Source of the DNA: JBBRMQ01 sp038230775
GTDB taxonomy: Bacteria > Acidobacteriota > Thermoanaerobaculia > Gp7-AA8
Assembly (NCBI GenBank): GCA_038230775.1
Contig: JBBRMQ010000009.1
Location: 1-35,837 of the forward strand
Length of the DNA: 35,837 nucleotides
Reading direction: 5' to 3'
The position numbers and the translations under genes are program-made. Shown piece by piece: positions 25,105-32,272 of the stretch. The notes beneath the pieces were generated by a model. It saw nothing but the letters and a program-made list of their open reading frames with translations, ran no database searches and had not been told where the DNA came from. The number at the start of each line of letters is the position of its first letter. Position 1 is the first letter of the stretch.

Positions 25105-25323
25105 ATGATGCGCGCACTCCTCATCGCCGGGGCAGTTCTCCTGATCCTCGGCATCACACTGTTGTTCGTTCCGATTCGCCATCGAGTGCGCCACGGCGTC
25201 GACGCCGGTCCGGTGTCGTTCCACGTGGACACGGTCGAGCGCGACAGAGTGCATCCCGGCGTGTCTGCAGCACTGATTGTCGGCGGGGTGGCGCTGATGA
25301 TCGCCGGCTCGCGAAAGCGTTAG
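25105..25323 (+). CDS. small two-helix membrane protein
   Basis: This 72-residue protein starts MMRALLIAGAVLLILGITLL and ends SAALIVGGVALMIAGSRKR. Between the helices lies a short hydrophilic strand region (GPVSFHVDTVERDRVHP). This architecture, a GPVxxxVDxxExxxVxP loop between two helices, recurs in DUF3185-like small membrane proteins, whose function is unknown. Either ATG (25105 or 25108) may be used, and GTGCGACAATGGG is a poor ribosome binding site. It is divergent from the wHTH operon and converges on the DUF1206 gene, whose stop is 8 bases beyond. Confidence 0.75.
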   Translation: MMRALLIAGAVLLILGITLLFVPIRHRVRHGVDAGPVSFHVDTVERDRVHPGVSAALIVGGVALMIAGSRKR

Positions 25324-25331
25324 CCGACCAA

Positions 25332-26144
25332 TCAGACCTTGACCGTCCGGTAGCGTCCCTTGACGATCGCGTAGACGCCGTACGCGGCTAGACCGACGGC
25401 GATGATGAAGAGCAACACGGCGCCGTGCGGCGCGCTGCCGACGCTCTGCAGTGCGCCGCGCGTCGCGCGCGTGCGCTCGGGATTGTGGTGAATGGCGGCC
25501 TCGATGAGCGAAGAGCCGACGATGCCGACCACGATCCCGCGCGCCGCGATGCCGAAACGGCACACCGCGACAAGCAGCGCGCGACCGGGGACCGTCGCCG
25601 GAACATGCAATCGCTGGCCGAGCTTTGCCTGCCACGCGCGCCAGAGCGACGCCAGTCCATAACCGATCAATACCATCCCGGAGACCGCGACCAGCCATCG
25701 GCCGAACGGAACGTCCATCAGTTTTCCGGTCCAGTGTTGTGCGTTGCGATCGCTGCCGGAGCCTCCGCCGCGGTTGGTGAGCGCGAAGCGAAAGAGGCTG
25801 AACGCCAGCGTCGCGTGGAAGATGCCTGATGCGATGTTGCGTGCGCGGAGCGCGAGACCTTTCAAGTCATTGCCGCGCTGGTCGGAGTCGGTGAAGCCGC
25901 TGATGATGCCCCAGGCCGCGTAGCCGGTTAGACCGACGCCGATCACGATCAGGGCAAACACACCCAGGGGAGCGCGACTGACAGCCGCAATGGCCTCATG
26001 CCAGCTCGACGTGTGTCCGCCGGCGCCCGCTGCTGCCGCTGCGGTCATCAATCCACCGATGATGTAGACGCAGCCAACCGCGAAGTAACCGAGGCGCGCG
26101 GTGCGCTCGATCCATTCGGCGGGTTGTCTGCGCGGTGCGTTCAT
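25332..26144 (-). CDS. DUF1206 six-helix membrane protein
   Basis: This 270-residue protein consists of three repeats of a two-helix unit, as in DUF1206: ARLGYFAVGCVYIIGGLMTA, then ARNIASGIFHATLAFSLFRF and CRFGIAARGIVVGIVGSSLI. Each unit closes with a GxGLxGYAxW-like helix (VIGVGLTGYAAWGI, VLIGYGLASLWRAW, AVGLAAYGVYAIV). The length fits the family. The biochemical role is unknown. It stands alone on the minus strand. The C-terminus ends KGRYRTVKV. The 65 bases to the next gene on the plus strand must carry both promoters. Confidence 0.9.
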   Translation of the reverse strand: MNAPRRQPAEWIERTARLGYFAVGCVYIIGGLMTAAAAAGAGGHTSSWHEAIAAVSRAPLGVFALIVIGVGLTGYAAWGIISGFTDSDQRGNDLKGLALRARNIASGIFHATLAFSLFRFALTNRGGGSGSDRNAQHWTGKLMDVPFGRWLVAVSGMVLIGYGLASLWRAWQAKLGQRLHVPATVPGRALLVAVCRFGIAARGIVVGIVGSSLIEAAIHHNPERTRATRGALQSVGSAPHGAVLLFIIAVGLAAYGVYAIVKGRYRTVKV

Positions 26145-26209
26145 CGGCGGCGCAGTATATCGGTGCGCCAGAAGAGTTAGAGTTCTCCTGTCAGCGCAAG
26201 GAGGACTTC

Positions 26210-26590
26210 GTGGACGACGCCAGAACTATCGGAAAGAAACTCGTCGAATATTGCCGCAGCGGCCTGAACCTCGACGCCATCAGCTCGCTCTACAGCCCGG
26301 AAATCGTGAGCGTGGAAGCGATGGGAAACCCCGGCATGCCCGCCGAGCAACATGGAATCGACAAGGTCGTGGCGAAGAACAAGTGGTGGTACGACGCCCA
26401 CGAGATCCACCACGCCTCGGCCGAGGGTCCCTTTCCGCACGGCGACCGCTTTGCGGTGATCTTCCACTACGAGATCACGCCGAAAGAAGGCCCGCAGAAG
26501 GGAAAGCGGAACAAGTTCAGCGAGGTCGCGCTCTACACCGTCAAGAGCGGCAAGATCGTTCGCGAAGAATTTTTCTACGACGTCGGCTAG
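26210..26590 (+). CDS. NTF2-like (SnoaL-type) small protein
   Basis: This 126-residue protein has the NTF2-like pattern: helices (ARTIGKKLVEYCRSG), then YSPEIVSVEAMG, then the central WWYDAHEIHHASAEG and the strands DRFAVIFHYEITPKEG, VALYTVKSGKIVREEFFY. Such domains bind small molecules or act as isomerases; nothing identifies a substrate. I chose GTG 26210 because AAGGAGG lies immediately upstream at good spacing; the in-frame ATG at 26135 has no such site. The TAG stop at 26588-26590 is the first three bases of the repeat that follows. Confidence 0.85.
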   Translation: MDDARTIGKKLVEYCRSGLNLDAISSLYSPEIVSVEAMGNPGMPAEQHGIDKVVAKNKWWYDAHEIHHASAEGPFPHGDRFAVIFHYEITPKEGPQKGKRNKFSEVALYTVKSGKIVREEFFYDVG

Positions 26591-26733
26591 GGAACTTTGC
26601 TCAAGTGCGCGAAACCCCTCACCCGGCCTCCGGCCACCCTCTCCCCGCAAGCGGGGCGAGGGGCCACCACCCAATGTTGCCCTTCTCCCCGCGTGCGGGG
26701 AGAAGGTGCCCGAAGGGCGGATGAGGGGCGCCT
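26588..26733 (+). repeat. complex palindromic repeat, CCCTCACCCGG family, copy C1
   Basis: The element starts TAGGGAACTTTGCTC at the stop codon of the NTF2-like gene. It holds CCCTCACCCGGCCTCCGGCC, a CTCCCCGCAAGCGGGG hairpin, a second hairpin (CTCCCCGCGTGCGGGGAG) and ends CGGATGAGGGGCGCC. A copy in opposite orientation lies at 28015-28173. The two differ at scattered positions and by a small block in the second hairpin. No transposase is nearby. Confidence 0.85.
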
Positions 26734-26754
26734 GCACTCGTGCCGCGCTTCCCT

Positions 26755-26948
26755 GGAACCGGCGGCTGATGCCTGCGGAGACGAACACGTTCGGGACGTC
26801 CGCTCCATGCGATTCAGCGACCAGCGATCGTTCAGGTTGAAGTCCGCGGCAAGACGATGCCCGACGATCCGCGTTGATGAGGTCGTCGGCCTGCCCAAAT
26901 GCATTTGCAGCCAGCGCAAACGACAGAAGAATCCAGATTTTTCTTCAC
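26755..26948 (-). pseudogene. fragment of an exported DUF4440-like protein, frameshifted
   Basis: On the minus strand, after GTG 26948, one frame gives KIWILLSFALAANAFGQADD followed by LINADRRAS. This is a signal peptide followed by the DDLINADRxAS opening of DUF4440-type proteins. It is in frame with the GTG (VKK) only if one A is removed from an AAAAA run at about 26940. After ADRRAS the sequence loses sense (CRGLQPERSLVAESHGADVP) and runs into repeat C1. I read it as the start of a dead gene. The next intact gene ends 14 bases before it, so the two were once probably an operon. Confidence 0.4.
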
Positions 26949-26961
26949 GATCGCCGGGCGT

Positions 26962-27435
26962 CTACGCCGAATTGCCGCGCATCACGCTCTTGCAGTCGAT
27001 CGTTCCCTCGAGTTTGATGCCGCCCGCGGTCGACCCGCTGAACGTGATCTTGGCGGTGTTGCCGCTGTCGGTGATCCCCACCACTCCGGTGCCGCTCCTC
27101 TTCTTCTCGCGTCGGGTCTCGATCGAGTATTCGGCGCTGCGCTTGAGGAGCGGTCCGAAGCCGACCGAGATGAAGAATTCGCTCGTCATGTTGTTCGGTC
27201 GCGGGGCGATCAACTGCAGGCTGTTGAAATGTTTGGGATCCGGATCCTTCGGGTTGGAGAGCTGGTTGCCCCAGGCGCCGGGCGCGGCCAGGCCGACGCT
27301 GCAGCCACCTTTGTCCGTTGTCGCTTCGTACGTTCCGGCGTGCGGTCCGCCGGTCACTTTGAGGTGAACGACTTCCTTCACTTGAGCGGTGGCCGTCACG
27401 GCGCAGAAGAGGGTCAGCACGAATCGACTTTTCAT
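26962..27435 (-). CDS. small exported protein of unknown function
   Basis: This 157-residue protein starts at ATG 27435 (MKSRFVLTLFCAVTATAQ), a short signal peptide with cleavage likely after TATA. The mature part is beta-rich with two Cys that may pair. Segments include VVHLKVTGGPHAGTYEATTD, then KGGCSVGLAAPGAWGNQLSN and STAGGIKLEGTIDCKSVMRG. The opening VHLKVTGGPHAGTYEA and the closing GTIDC form a pattern seen in small lipocalin-like exported proteins, but I do not recognise a named family. It diverges from the DinB-like gene, with 34 bases between start codons. Confidence 0.75.
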   Translation of the reverse strand: MKSRFVLTLFCAVTATAQVKEVVHLKVTGGPHAGTYEATTDKGGCSVGLAAPGAWGNQLSNPKDPDPKHFNSLQLIAPRPNNMTSEFFISVGFGPLLKRSAEYSIETRREKKRSGTGVVGITDSGNTAKITFSGSTAGGIKLEGTIDCKSVMRGNSA

Positions 27436-27469
27436 GCGAGCATTATGGGCCTCGCGCAAGGAGGAATGG

Positions 27470-27955
27470 ATGAACAACCGCGAATTCTTCATGCAACGAT
27501 GGGAAGCCGAGCAGCCCGCATTCATGCGCGTGCTTCGCGCCGTCCCCGAAGGAAAACTCTCCTACAAGCCGCACGAACGCTCTTCGGCCGCGGGCTCTCT
27601 GGCCTGGCAATTGGCGGAAGAGATGAAGCAGCTGAGTGAGCTGTTGGACACCGGGGAGATCCACTTCCACGTCAAGCCGCATCCGGAGAAGGCCACCGAC
27701 ATCGTGAGCTCGTACGAGAAAGCGGCGAACGACTTCAGATCACGCGTGAAATCGGCGAACGACGCGAAGTGGGATAGCCCGGGAAAATTCTTCATGAAGG
27801 GCGAGGTCGCCTGGTCCGACACGGTGGCGAACCTCTGCTGGGGCTATCTGTTCGACATGGTCCATCATCGCGGTCAGCTCAGCACCTACCTGCGCCCGAT
27901 GGGCGGCAAGGTGCCCGCGATCTACGGACCGTCGGCCGACGACAGCGGATCGTAA
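27470..27955 (+). CDS. DinB-fold protein with an altered metal site
   Basis: This 161-residue four-helix protein belongs to the DinB/YfiT-like family: REFFMQRWEAEQPAFMRVLR, LSYKPHERSSAAGSLAWQLAEE, VSSYEKAANDFRSRV, and VHHRGQLSTYLRPMGGKVP. DinB proteins normally carry three His ligands for a metal, the first in a motif like LxWHLA; here that position is Gln (LAWQLAEE). The C-terminal HHRGQLSTYLR is intact. Some relatives are thiol transferases, and the substitution may mean loss of metal or a changed role. I chose ATG 27470 because AAGGAGG lies five to ten bases upstream. The frame stays open to 27389, but without a ribosome site. Confidence 0.88.
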   Translation: MNNREFFMQRWEAEQPAFMRVLRAVPEGKLSYKPHERSSAAGSLAWQLAEEMKQLSELLDTGEIHFHVKPHPEKATDIVSSYEKAANDFRSRVKSANDAKWDSPGKFFMKGEVAWSDTVANLCWGYLFDMVHHRGQLSTYLRPMGGKVPAIYGPSADDSGS

Positions 27956-28014
27956 GTCGCAAGTGCCGCGTGCAATCCTGACCAGCAAGCCTAGCGAAGT
28001 TCTGAACAAGTCCC

Positions 28015-28173
28015 GGCGCCCCTTATCCGCCCTTGGGGCACCTTCTCCCCGCGTGCTGTTTGGCTGGGAGAAGGGCAACAAAGGGGGTGGTGGCCCTCGC
28101 CCCGCTCTTGCGGGGAGAGGGTGGCCGAAGGCCGGGTGAGGGGGGTTCTCGCACTTGCGAGAGAGCTTTCCTA
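28015..28173 (-). repeat. complex palindromic repeat, CCCTCACCCGG family, copy C2
   Basis: This is the inverted sister of the element at 26588-26733. Read on the minus strand it starts TAGGAAAGCTCTCTCGC, continues CCCTCACCCGGCCTTCGGCC and ends at GGCGCC (28015-28020). The TAG (28173-28171) is the stop codon of the 52-residue gene. One half of its second hairpin has been altered (TGTTTGGCTGGGAG), so that stem is no longer perfect. Bases 27956-28014 contain no gene. Confidence 0.85.
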
Positions 28174-28329
28174 CCGGTCCGACTGCTCCTGCTTCATCTC
28201 GATGACGGTCCGGTGCATCACGTTCATGAGATCCTCGATCTGCTGAGGACTCATCGGAACGCCGAAGACAGCACCGACCTCGAGAACGGCAAGAAGCAGG
28301 AGCCGCGCGAGCTTCGATCGCAACGACAC
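28171..28329 (-). CDS. 52-residue protein with hydrophobic segment
   Basis: GTG 28329 follows AAGGAGG at five bases, and this decides the start. The product reads MSLRSKLARLLLLAVLEVGA, then VFGVPMSPQQIEDLMNVMHR, and ends TVIEMKQEQSDR. The first half is a hydrophobic helix, the second an amphipathic helix of heptad type. It resembles small conserved proteins of unknown function in soil bacteria, recalled only in general terms. The frame continues upstream to 28485, but that part is Arg- and Ser-rich and not credible. The TAG stop doubles as the end of repeat C2. Confidence 0.7.
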   Translation of the reverse strand: MSLRSKLARLLLLAVLEVGAVFGVPMSPQQIEDLMNVMHRTVIEMKQEQSDR

Positions 28330-28363
28330 GTTGACCTCCTTCGAATCTGCTGAAGAGAAGCGT

Positions 28364-28561
28364 TCAGCAGCTCGAAGGAGGGGCGCGGAGGCCCGTGGAG
28401 GATAGGAATGCGAAAGACTGCGCGGCTCGAGGGCGCTTTGCGTTCGTGACCTCCGCCGCGCGCGCCGGTGCGGCGAAGAAAACAAATCCCTCCGGGATCG
28501 CCAGCGCGATCGGAACGACCAGAAGGACCGCGATGGCGAAGATCGCGAAGCAGCGACGCAT
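28364..28561 (-). CDS. small hypothetical exported or membrane peptide, 65 residues
   Basis: This frame reads MRRCFAIFAIAVLLVVPIAL, then AIPEGFVFFAAPARAAEVTN, then a basic, poorly ordered tail. The N-terminus could be a signal peptide, or a lipoprotein-like anchor without a lipobox. It starts 5 bases after the stop of the DUF885 gene, so it would be cotranscribed. The Shine-Dalgarno match is weak (GAGCCGG). I recognise no family and the tail is low in complexity, so this may be a spurious ORF. Confidence 0.4.
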   Translation of the reverse strand: MRRCFAIFAIAVLLVVPIALAIPEGFVFFAAPARAAEVTNAKRPRAAQSFAFLSSTGLRAPPSSC

Positions 28562-28566
28562 CCGGC

Positions 28567-30327
28567 TCAGTGTAACCGCGGTTTGACGTATTCGTTCATG
28601 ACCGCGTCGCGCAGGAGTGCGGGCGGAACGAGGCCCTGCGAGAGGATGAAGTCGTGATAGCTCTGTCGGTCGAACTTCGAGCCGAGCATGCGCTCCGCGT
28701 CCGTTCGCAGCTCCATGAGGCGCGAGTATCCGACGAAGTACGACGGCGCCTGGCCCGGTGCGCGGAACGTGTAGCGCTCCACTTCCTGGTTCGCCATGGC
28801 GTGCGAGAAGCCGGCCTCGTCCTCCAGCACGCGGTATGCGTCCTCGCGCGTCATGCGGCCTAACTGAAGCGACGGGTCGATGAACGCCCGTGCTGCTCGC
28901 AGCAGACGGTGTTGCAACGCGATGAGTTGTCCGTCCAGTGGCTCGTACGGCTTCATCTCCGCTTCGGCGTAGAGGGCCCATCCTTCGACGTTCACGCTGT
29001 TGAACGCGAAGAGCACGCGCGCCTGCGAGACGCCCTTCTCCAGGATCGACGCGAACTGCAGATCGTGTCCCGGCCGGGCTTCATGTGCCGAGAGCGTCCA
29101 CGCGGCGGCATCGAAGGTGAAGTCGTCGAAGCCCACGTCGCCTTTGCCGCTGTCGGACGGAATGCGCAACGGCAGAACGAACGCCGCCTGTTCACCGGTG
29201 TTGCCGATCAGGCGCGGCGGATCGAGATGCGGCGCCGGCTGCTGCGCTGTCTCCGCCTCCGTCGCGATTCGGAACTTCGTTTTCCGTACCGGCAGCGTGA
29301 CGATGTGATTCGCCACGATGATCTTCTCGATCTCGGCCATGCGAGCCTCGTAGCTGGGCAGGATTGCGTCGCCGGAGAACTGTTTCTTCTTGAGCTCGCG
29401 GATGACGTCGCGATAATCCGTGGCGTTGAATCCCTTCTCTTTCGCCACCAGCGGTGCGATCGCGTTCATCTCATTCTGGATCTCGCGAAACGAAGTCTTT
29501 GCGCGGCTGATCAACTCCTCGAGCGCCATGTCGTTGCCGAACTGCTCCAACGCGTTGCGATACAACTCCTCTGGCAGGCGAAAGTCGGTGGTCGTTCGCG
29601 GCATCACGTCCGACTTCAGGAACGCCTCGTACTCATCGACCTGCTTTTTCAACTCCGCGAGGGGGGCTTCGTAACCGGCGATCTGATACTTCTGAAACAA
29701 CTGCTCGATGCCGGTCATGTACCGGCCGCTGTTGGCCATGTCCTTCTCGAGGTTGTCCTTGAACGGGCCGATCAGTCTGGTGTTGCCGAGGTGAGCGCGG
29801 GTGTACGCCATGGCCTGGCGGGTGAGAGGGGTCGTCCCCGGCTCCATCCCCGCGTATTTCCGCAGGCGCACGAGCGCGGCACCGCGGCGTTCCGCCACGA
29901 CGCGGTCGTCGAGCAGCGAGCGTAGTCCCTGGAAGAACGTCTGCGGGATGTCGTAGTAGGGAAGCTGATATCTGGCGCTGAGCTGCGTGCCCGCGATGTT
30001 CAGCTGTGCAGAATTGATGAGAATCTGCAGATCCTGACGGACTGCCGGATCCTTTTCCGTCGCCAGCTTCGCCTTGAACTGTTTGATCGCCGCAGCGATG
30101 GCCGCATTCGATCGCTCGTTCACATCCGGCGGAAGCGTGGTGACGTCAGTGTCGTGCCCTTCAACCCCGAAGCGGCCCGCCGCCTCAGGCGCGAAGCGCG
30201 CCAGCACGTTGAGAAGGATGGCGGAGTTCTCGTTGCTCCTCTTCACCCAGTCGGGAGTTGCGGGCTGCGCGAGAACGGGAACGGCGACCAGGACACTGAC
30301 GGCGGCGGCACGAAGCAGAAATCGCAT
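28567..30327 (-). CDS. DUF885-family exported metallopeptidase-like protein
   Basis: This 586-residue protein has a signal peptide (residues 1-20, ending VPVLA). Residues 25-586 are a DUF885 domain. The zinc-type motif is HEARPGH at 415-421, with a downstream EGWALYAE (448-455) that supplies the third ligand region, and GQAPSYFVG near the C-terminus. This layout matches the thermolysin-like, all-helical fold of DUF885. Members are thought to be carboxypeptidase- or dipeptidase-like enzymes of the periplasm; a substrate cannot be assigned. The length is close to the family norm. It is divergent from the ATP-grasp gene, with 52 bases between start codons. Confidence 0.93.
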   Translation of the reverse strand: MRFLLRAAAVSVLVAVPVLAQPATPDWVKRSNENSAILLNVLARFAPEAAGRFGVEGHDTDVTTLPPDVNERSNAAIAAAIKQFKAKLATEKDPAVRQDLQILINSAQLNIAGTQLSARYQLPYYDIPQTFFQGLRSLLDDRVVAERRGAALVRLRKYAGMEPGTTPLTRQAMAYTRAHLGNTRLIGPFKDNLEKDMANSGRYMTGIEQLFQKYQIAGYEAPLAELKKQVDEYEAFLKSDVMPRTTTDFRLPEELYRNALEQFGNDMALEELISRAKTSFREIQNEMNAIAPLVAKEKGFNATDYRDVIRELKKKQFSGDAILPSYEARMAEIEKIIVANHIVTLPVRKTKFRIATEAETAQQPAPHLDPPRLIGNTGEQAAFVLPLRIPSDSGKGDVGFDDFTFDAAAWTLSAHEARPGHDLQFASILEKGVSQARVLFAFNSVNVEGWALYAEAEMKPYEPLDGQLIALQHRLLRAARAFIDPSLQLGRMTREDAYRVLEDEAGFSHAMANQEVERYTFRAPGQAPSYFVGYSRLMELRTDAERMLGSKFDRQSYHDFILSQGLVPPALLRDAVMNEYVKPRLH

Positions 30328-30379
30328 GGCCGCATTCTACGAAGAGCGCGATGCAAAGTTTTGCGGATAGCATCTTGCG

Positions 30380-31195
30380 GTGCGCACGGTTGGACTGGCG
30401 ACGTCCGAAAAGTGGCCTCATCTCTCTCCTGACGATGCGCCGCTCATCCCGGAGTTGAAGCGTCTCGGAATCGAGGCGGAGAGCGTGGTCTGGTCCGACC
30501 ACCGCGTCGATTGGAGAGGGTTTGACCTCATCGTCATCCGCTCCTGCTGGGACTACCACCTTCGAATCGACGAGTTTCTGCGGTGGGTCGAAAGAATCGG
30601 ACCGCGCCTCGTCAACGACGCCGCTGTCGTTCGGTGGAACTCGCACAAGTCGTATCTGCTCGATCTCGAGTCGAAGGGCGTGCGGATTCCGAAGACGCAG
30701 GTGATCCGAAGCGGCGCTCCGTCGCTGGACGGCGAATTGATCGTGAAGCCCGCCGTATCCGCCTCCTCCTTTGAAACCCACCGCGCGGCCGGGCGTGATG
30801 CCGCGCCGATCATCGACCGGCTCCTGGCCCGTGGCGACGTGATCGTCCAGGAGTTCATCCCCGACGTCATCGAATGCGGCGAGTGGTCGATCATGTTTTT
30901 CAATCGCGTCTTCAGCCACTCCGTATTGAAGCGGCCGAAGAGCGGTGACTTCCGAGTGCAGGAAGAGCTTGGCGGAACGTCCGTGCTCGCGCCGGCGCCG
31001 GAGCACGTGATCCGCCGTGCCGGGGAGTTCCTGGCGCTCGTTCGGGGCGACGTCACCTACGCGCGAGTCGATGTCGTCGATCGCGTGGGAGGCGTTACGC
31101 TCATGGAGCTGGAGCTGATCGAACCGATGTTGTTTCTGGAGTTGGAAAAGGAGGCGCCGCGGCGGTTCGCCGAGGCGATAGCGTCACGCCGATGA
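30380..31195 (+). CDS. ATP-grasp ligase-like protein, RimK/glutathione-synthetase type
   Basis: This 271-residue protein starts with GTG (VRTVGLATSEKWP). Its N-terminal domain ends in VIRSCWDYH, typical of this group of ATP-grasp enzymes. The ATP-grasp core follows: LIVKPAVSASSF (about 121-132), VIVQEFIPDVIECGEWSIMF, and the metal ligands in YARVDVVDRV and LMELELIEP. Such enzymes join a carboxylate to an amine or thiol using ATP. The substrate is unknown; related proteins act on small peptides or antibiotics. The stop overlaps the ATG of the cytosine deaminase (ATGA), so they are cotranslated. The GTG has a weak ribosome site. Confidence 0.85.
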   Translation: MRTVGLATSEKWPHLSPDDAPLIPELKRLGIEAESVVWSDHRVDWRGFDLIVIRSCWDYHLRIDEFLRWVERIGPRLVNDAAVVRWNSHKSYLLDLESKGVRIPKTQVIRSGAPSLDGELIVKPAVSASSFETHRAAGRDAAPIIDRLLARGDVIVQEFIPDVIECGEWSIMFFNRVFSHSVLKRPKSGDFRVQEELGGTSVLAPAPEHVIRRAGEFLALVRGDVTYARVDVVDRVGGVTLMELELIEPMLFLELEKEAPRRFAEAIASRR

Positions 31196-31632
31196 GCGAT
31201 GTGTTCATGCGAGAGGCGATCGCGGAAGCGGTCAAAGGACGCGACGAGGGCGGCGTGCCGATCGGCTCGGTGCTCGTGCATCGCGGCAGGATCATCGGGC
31301 GCGGCCACAACCAGCGCGTGCAGAACGGCAGCCCGATCCGCCACGGCGAGATGGACGCACTCGAGAACGCGGGACGCCAGGCGGCTTCGGTGTACCGCGA
31401 GTGCGTGATCTACACGACGCTGTCGCCGTGCTCGATGTGCAGCGGCGCGATTCTGCTGTTCGGCATTCCCCAGGTCATCGCCGGCGAAAACCGCACGTTC
31501 ACGGGGGAGGAAGAGTGGCTTCGCTCGCACGGCGTCCGGGTGGAAGTGCTGCAGGATGCCGAGTGCATCGCGCTGATGTCGGCATTCATTCGTGAGCATC
31601 CCGGGCTCTGGAACGAGGACATCGGCGAGTAA
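31192..31632 (+). CDS. cytosine deaminase of the yeast FCY1 type
   Basis: This 146-residue enzyme should convert cytosine to uracil, or a related base. Zinc ligands are His51 (HGEMDALENAG, with catalytic Glu53) and Cys80/Cys83 (LSPCSMCSGAI). The whole protein tracks the yeast enzyme: EGGVPIGSVLVHRGRIIGRGHN, YTTLSPCSMCSGAI, IAGENRTF, and the C-terminal HPGLWNEDIGE, including the Asp (143) that helps bind cytosine. This makes cytosine deaminase more likely than tRNA adenosine or guanine deaminase. It is unrelated to bacterial CodA. It overlaps the ATP-grasp gene and the ThuA gene (TAATG). Confidence 0.9.
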   Translation: MSDVFMREAIAEAVKGRDEGGVPIGSVLVHRGRIIGRGHNQRVQNGSPIRHGEMDALENAGRQAASVYRECVIYTTLSPCSMCSGAILLFGIPQVIAGENRTFTGEEEWLRSHGVRVEVLQDAECIALMSAFIREHPGLWNEDIGE

Positions 31633-32246
31633 TGCTTCTCGTCACCGCGACAGCGGGGTATCGACATTCATCGATCGAGACTGCGGAAGAAGTGATGGCG
31701 GCTCTGGTACCCAATCTCGAAGTCGCTCGCGACGAACGGGCGATGAGCGATGCCTTCGGGCGACTCGATCAGGTGCACGTGACGATGTTTGCGAATACCA
31801 CCGGCGACCTCGAGGTCGAAGGCCGACAGAAGCTGCTCGAATGGATCGCGGCCGGCGGAACCTTCATCGGCGTCCACAGCGCCGCGGACACCTGGCATGA
31901 ATGGCCGGAGTATCTCGACATGTTAGGCGGGGAATTCGACCGGCACCCCGAGCAGACCACAGGAACGGTGTTCGTCGAATCGCAGGGTGATCCTTCGACG
32001 CGCGACATTGCCTCAACACATTCGCTGTTCGAGGAGTTCTACCTCTTCCGAAGGTTCGATCCGGCGCGGGTGCAGCTTCTGCTGTCGCTGCACATGAGTC
32101 CCGAAAACGGCGCGCCAGGCGTGTTTCCGCTCAGCTGGCGCAGACCGTACGGCCAAGGCCGCGTTTTCTACACCGCGCTGGGTCATCGCGAGGATGTCTG
32201 GACCTCGCTCTGGTTTCAGCAGCACCTCCTCGGCGCCATGGCGTGA
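31632..32246 (+). CDS. ThuA-like domain protein
   Basis: This 204-residue single-domain protein has a class I glutamine amidotransferase-like fold: LLVTATAGYRHSSIETAEEV at the start, VTMFANTTGDLEVEGRQKLL, AAGGTFIGVHSAADTWHEWPEY and GRVFYTALGHREDVW near the end. These match the ThuA family. ThuA-like proteins are linked to sugar (for example trehalose) metabolism, often secreted or cytosolic, with unknown chemistry. There is no signal peptide. The start ATG overlaps the deaminase stop by one base (TAATG). It is the third gene of this coupled group. Confidence 0.9.
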   Translation: MLLVTATAGYRHSSIETAEEVMAALVPNLEVARDERAMSDAFGRLDQVHVTMFANTTGDLEVEGRQKLLEWIAAGGTFIGVHSAADTWHEWPEYLDMLGGEFDRHPEQTTGTVFVESQGDPSTRDIASTHSLFEEFYLFRRFDPARVQLLLSLHMSPENGAPGVFPLSWRRPYGQGRVFYTALGHREDVWTSLWFQQHLLGAMA

Positions 32247-32272
32247 CCGGCGCGTACAATCGTTGAAGTCCA

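Noticed and set aside
26588..28173. Possible CRISPR array or insertion sequence in the C1/C2 region
   Set aside because: There are only two copies, they are inverted rather than tandem and lack regular spacers, and no cas or transposase gene is present.
28909..29925. Plus-strand ORF of 338 codons opposite the DUF885 gene
   Set aside because: Shadow of the DUF885 frame, with Arg/Val/His-rich sequence and no domain.
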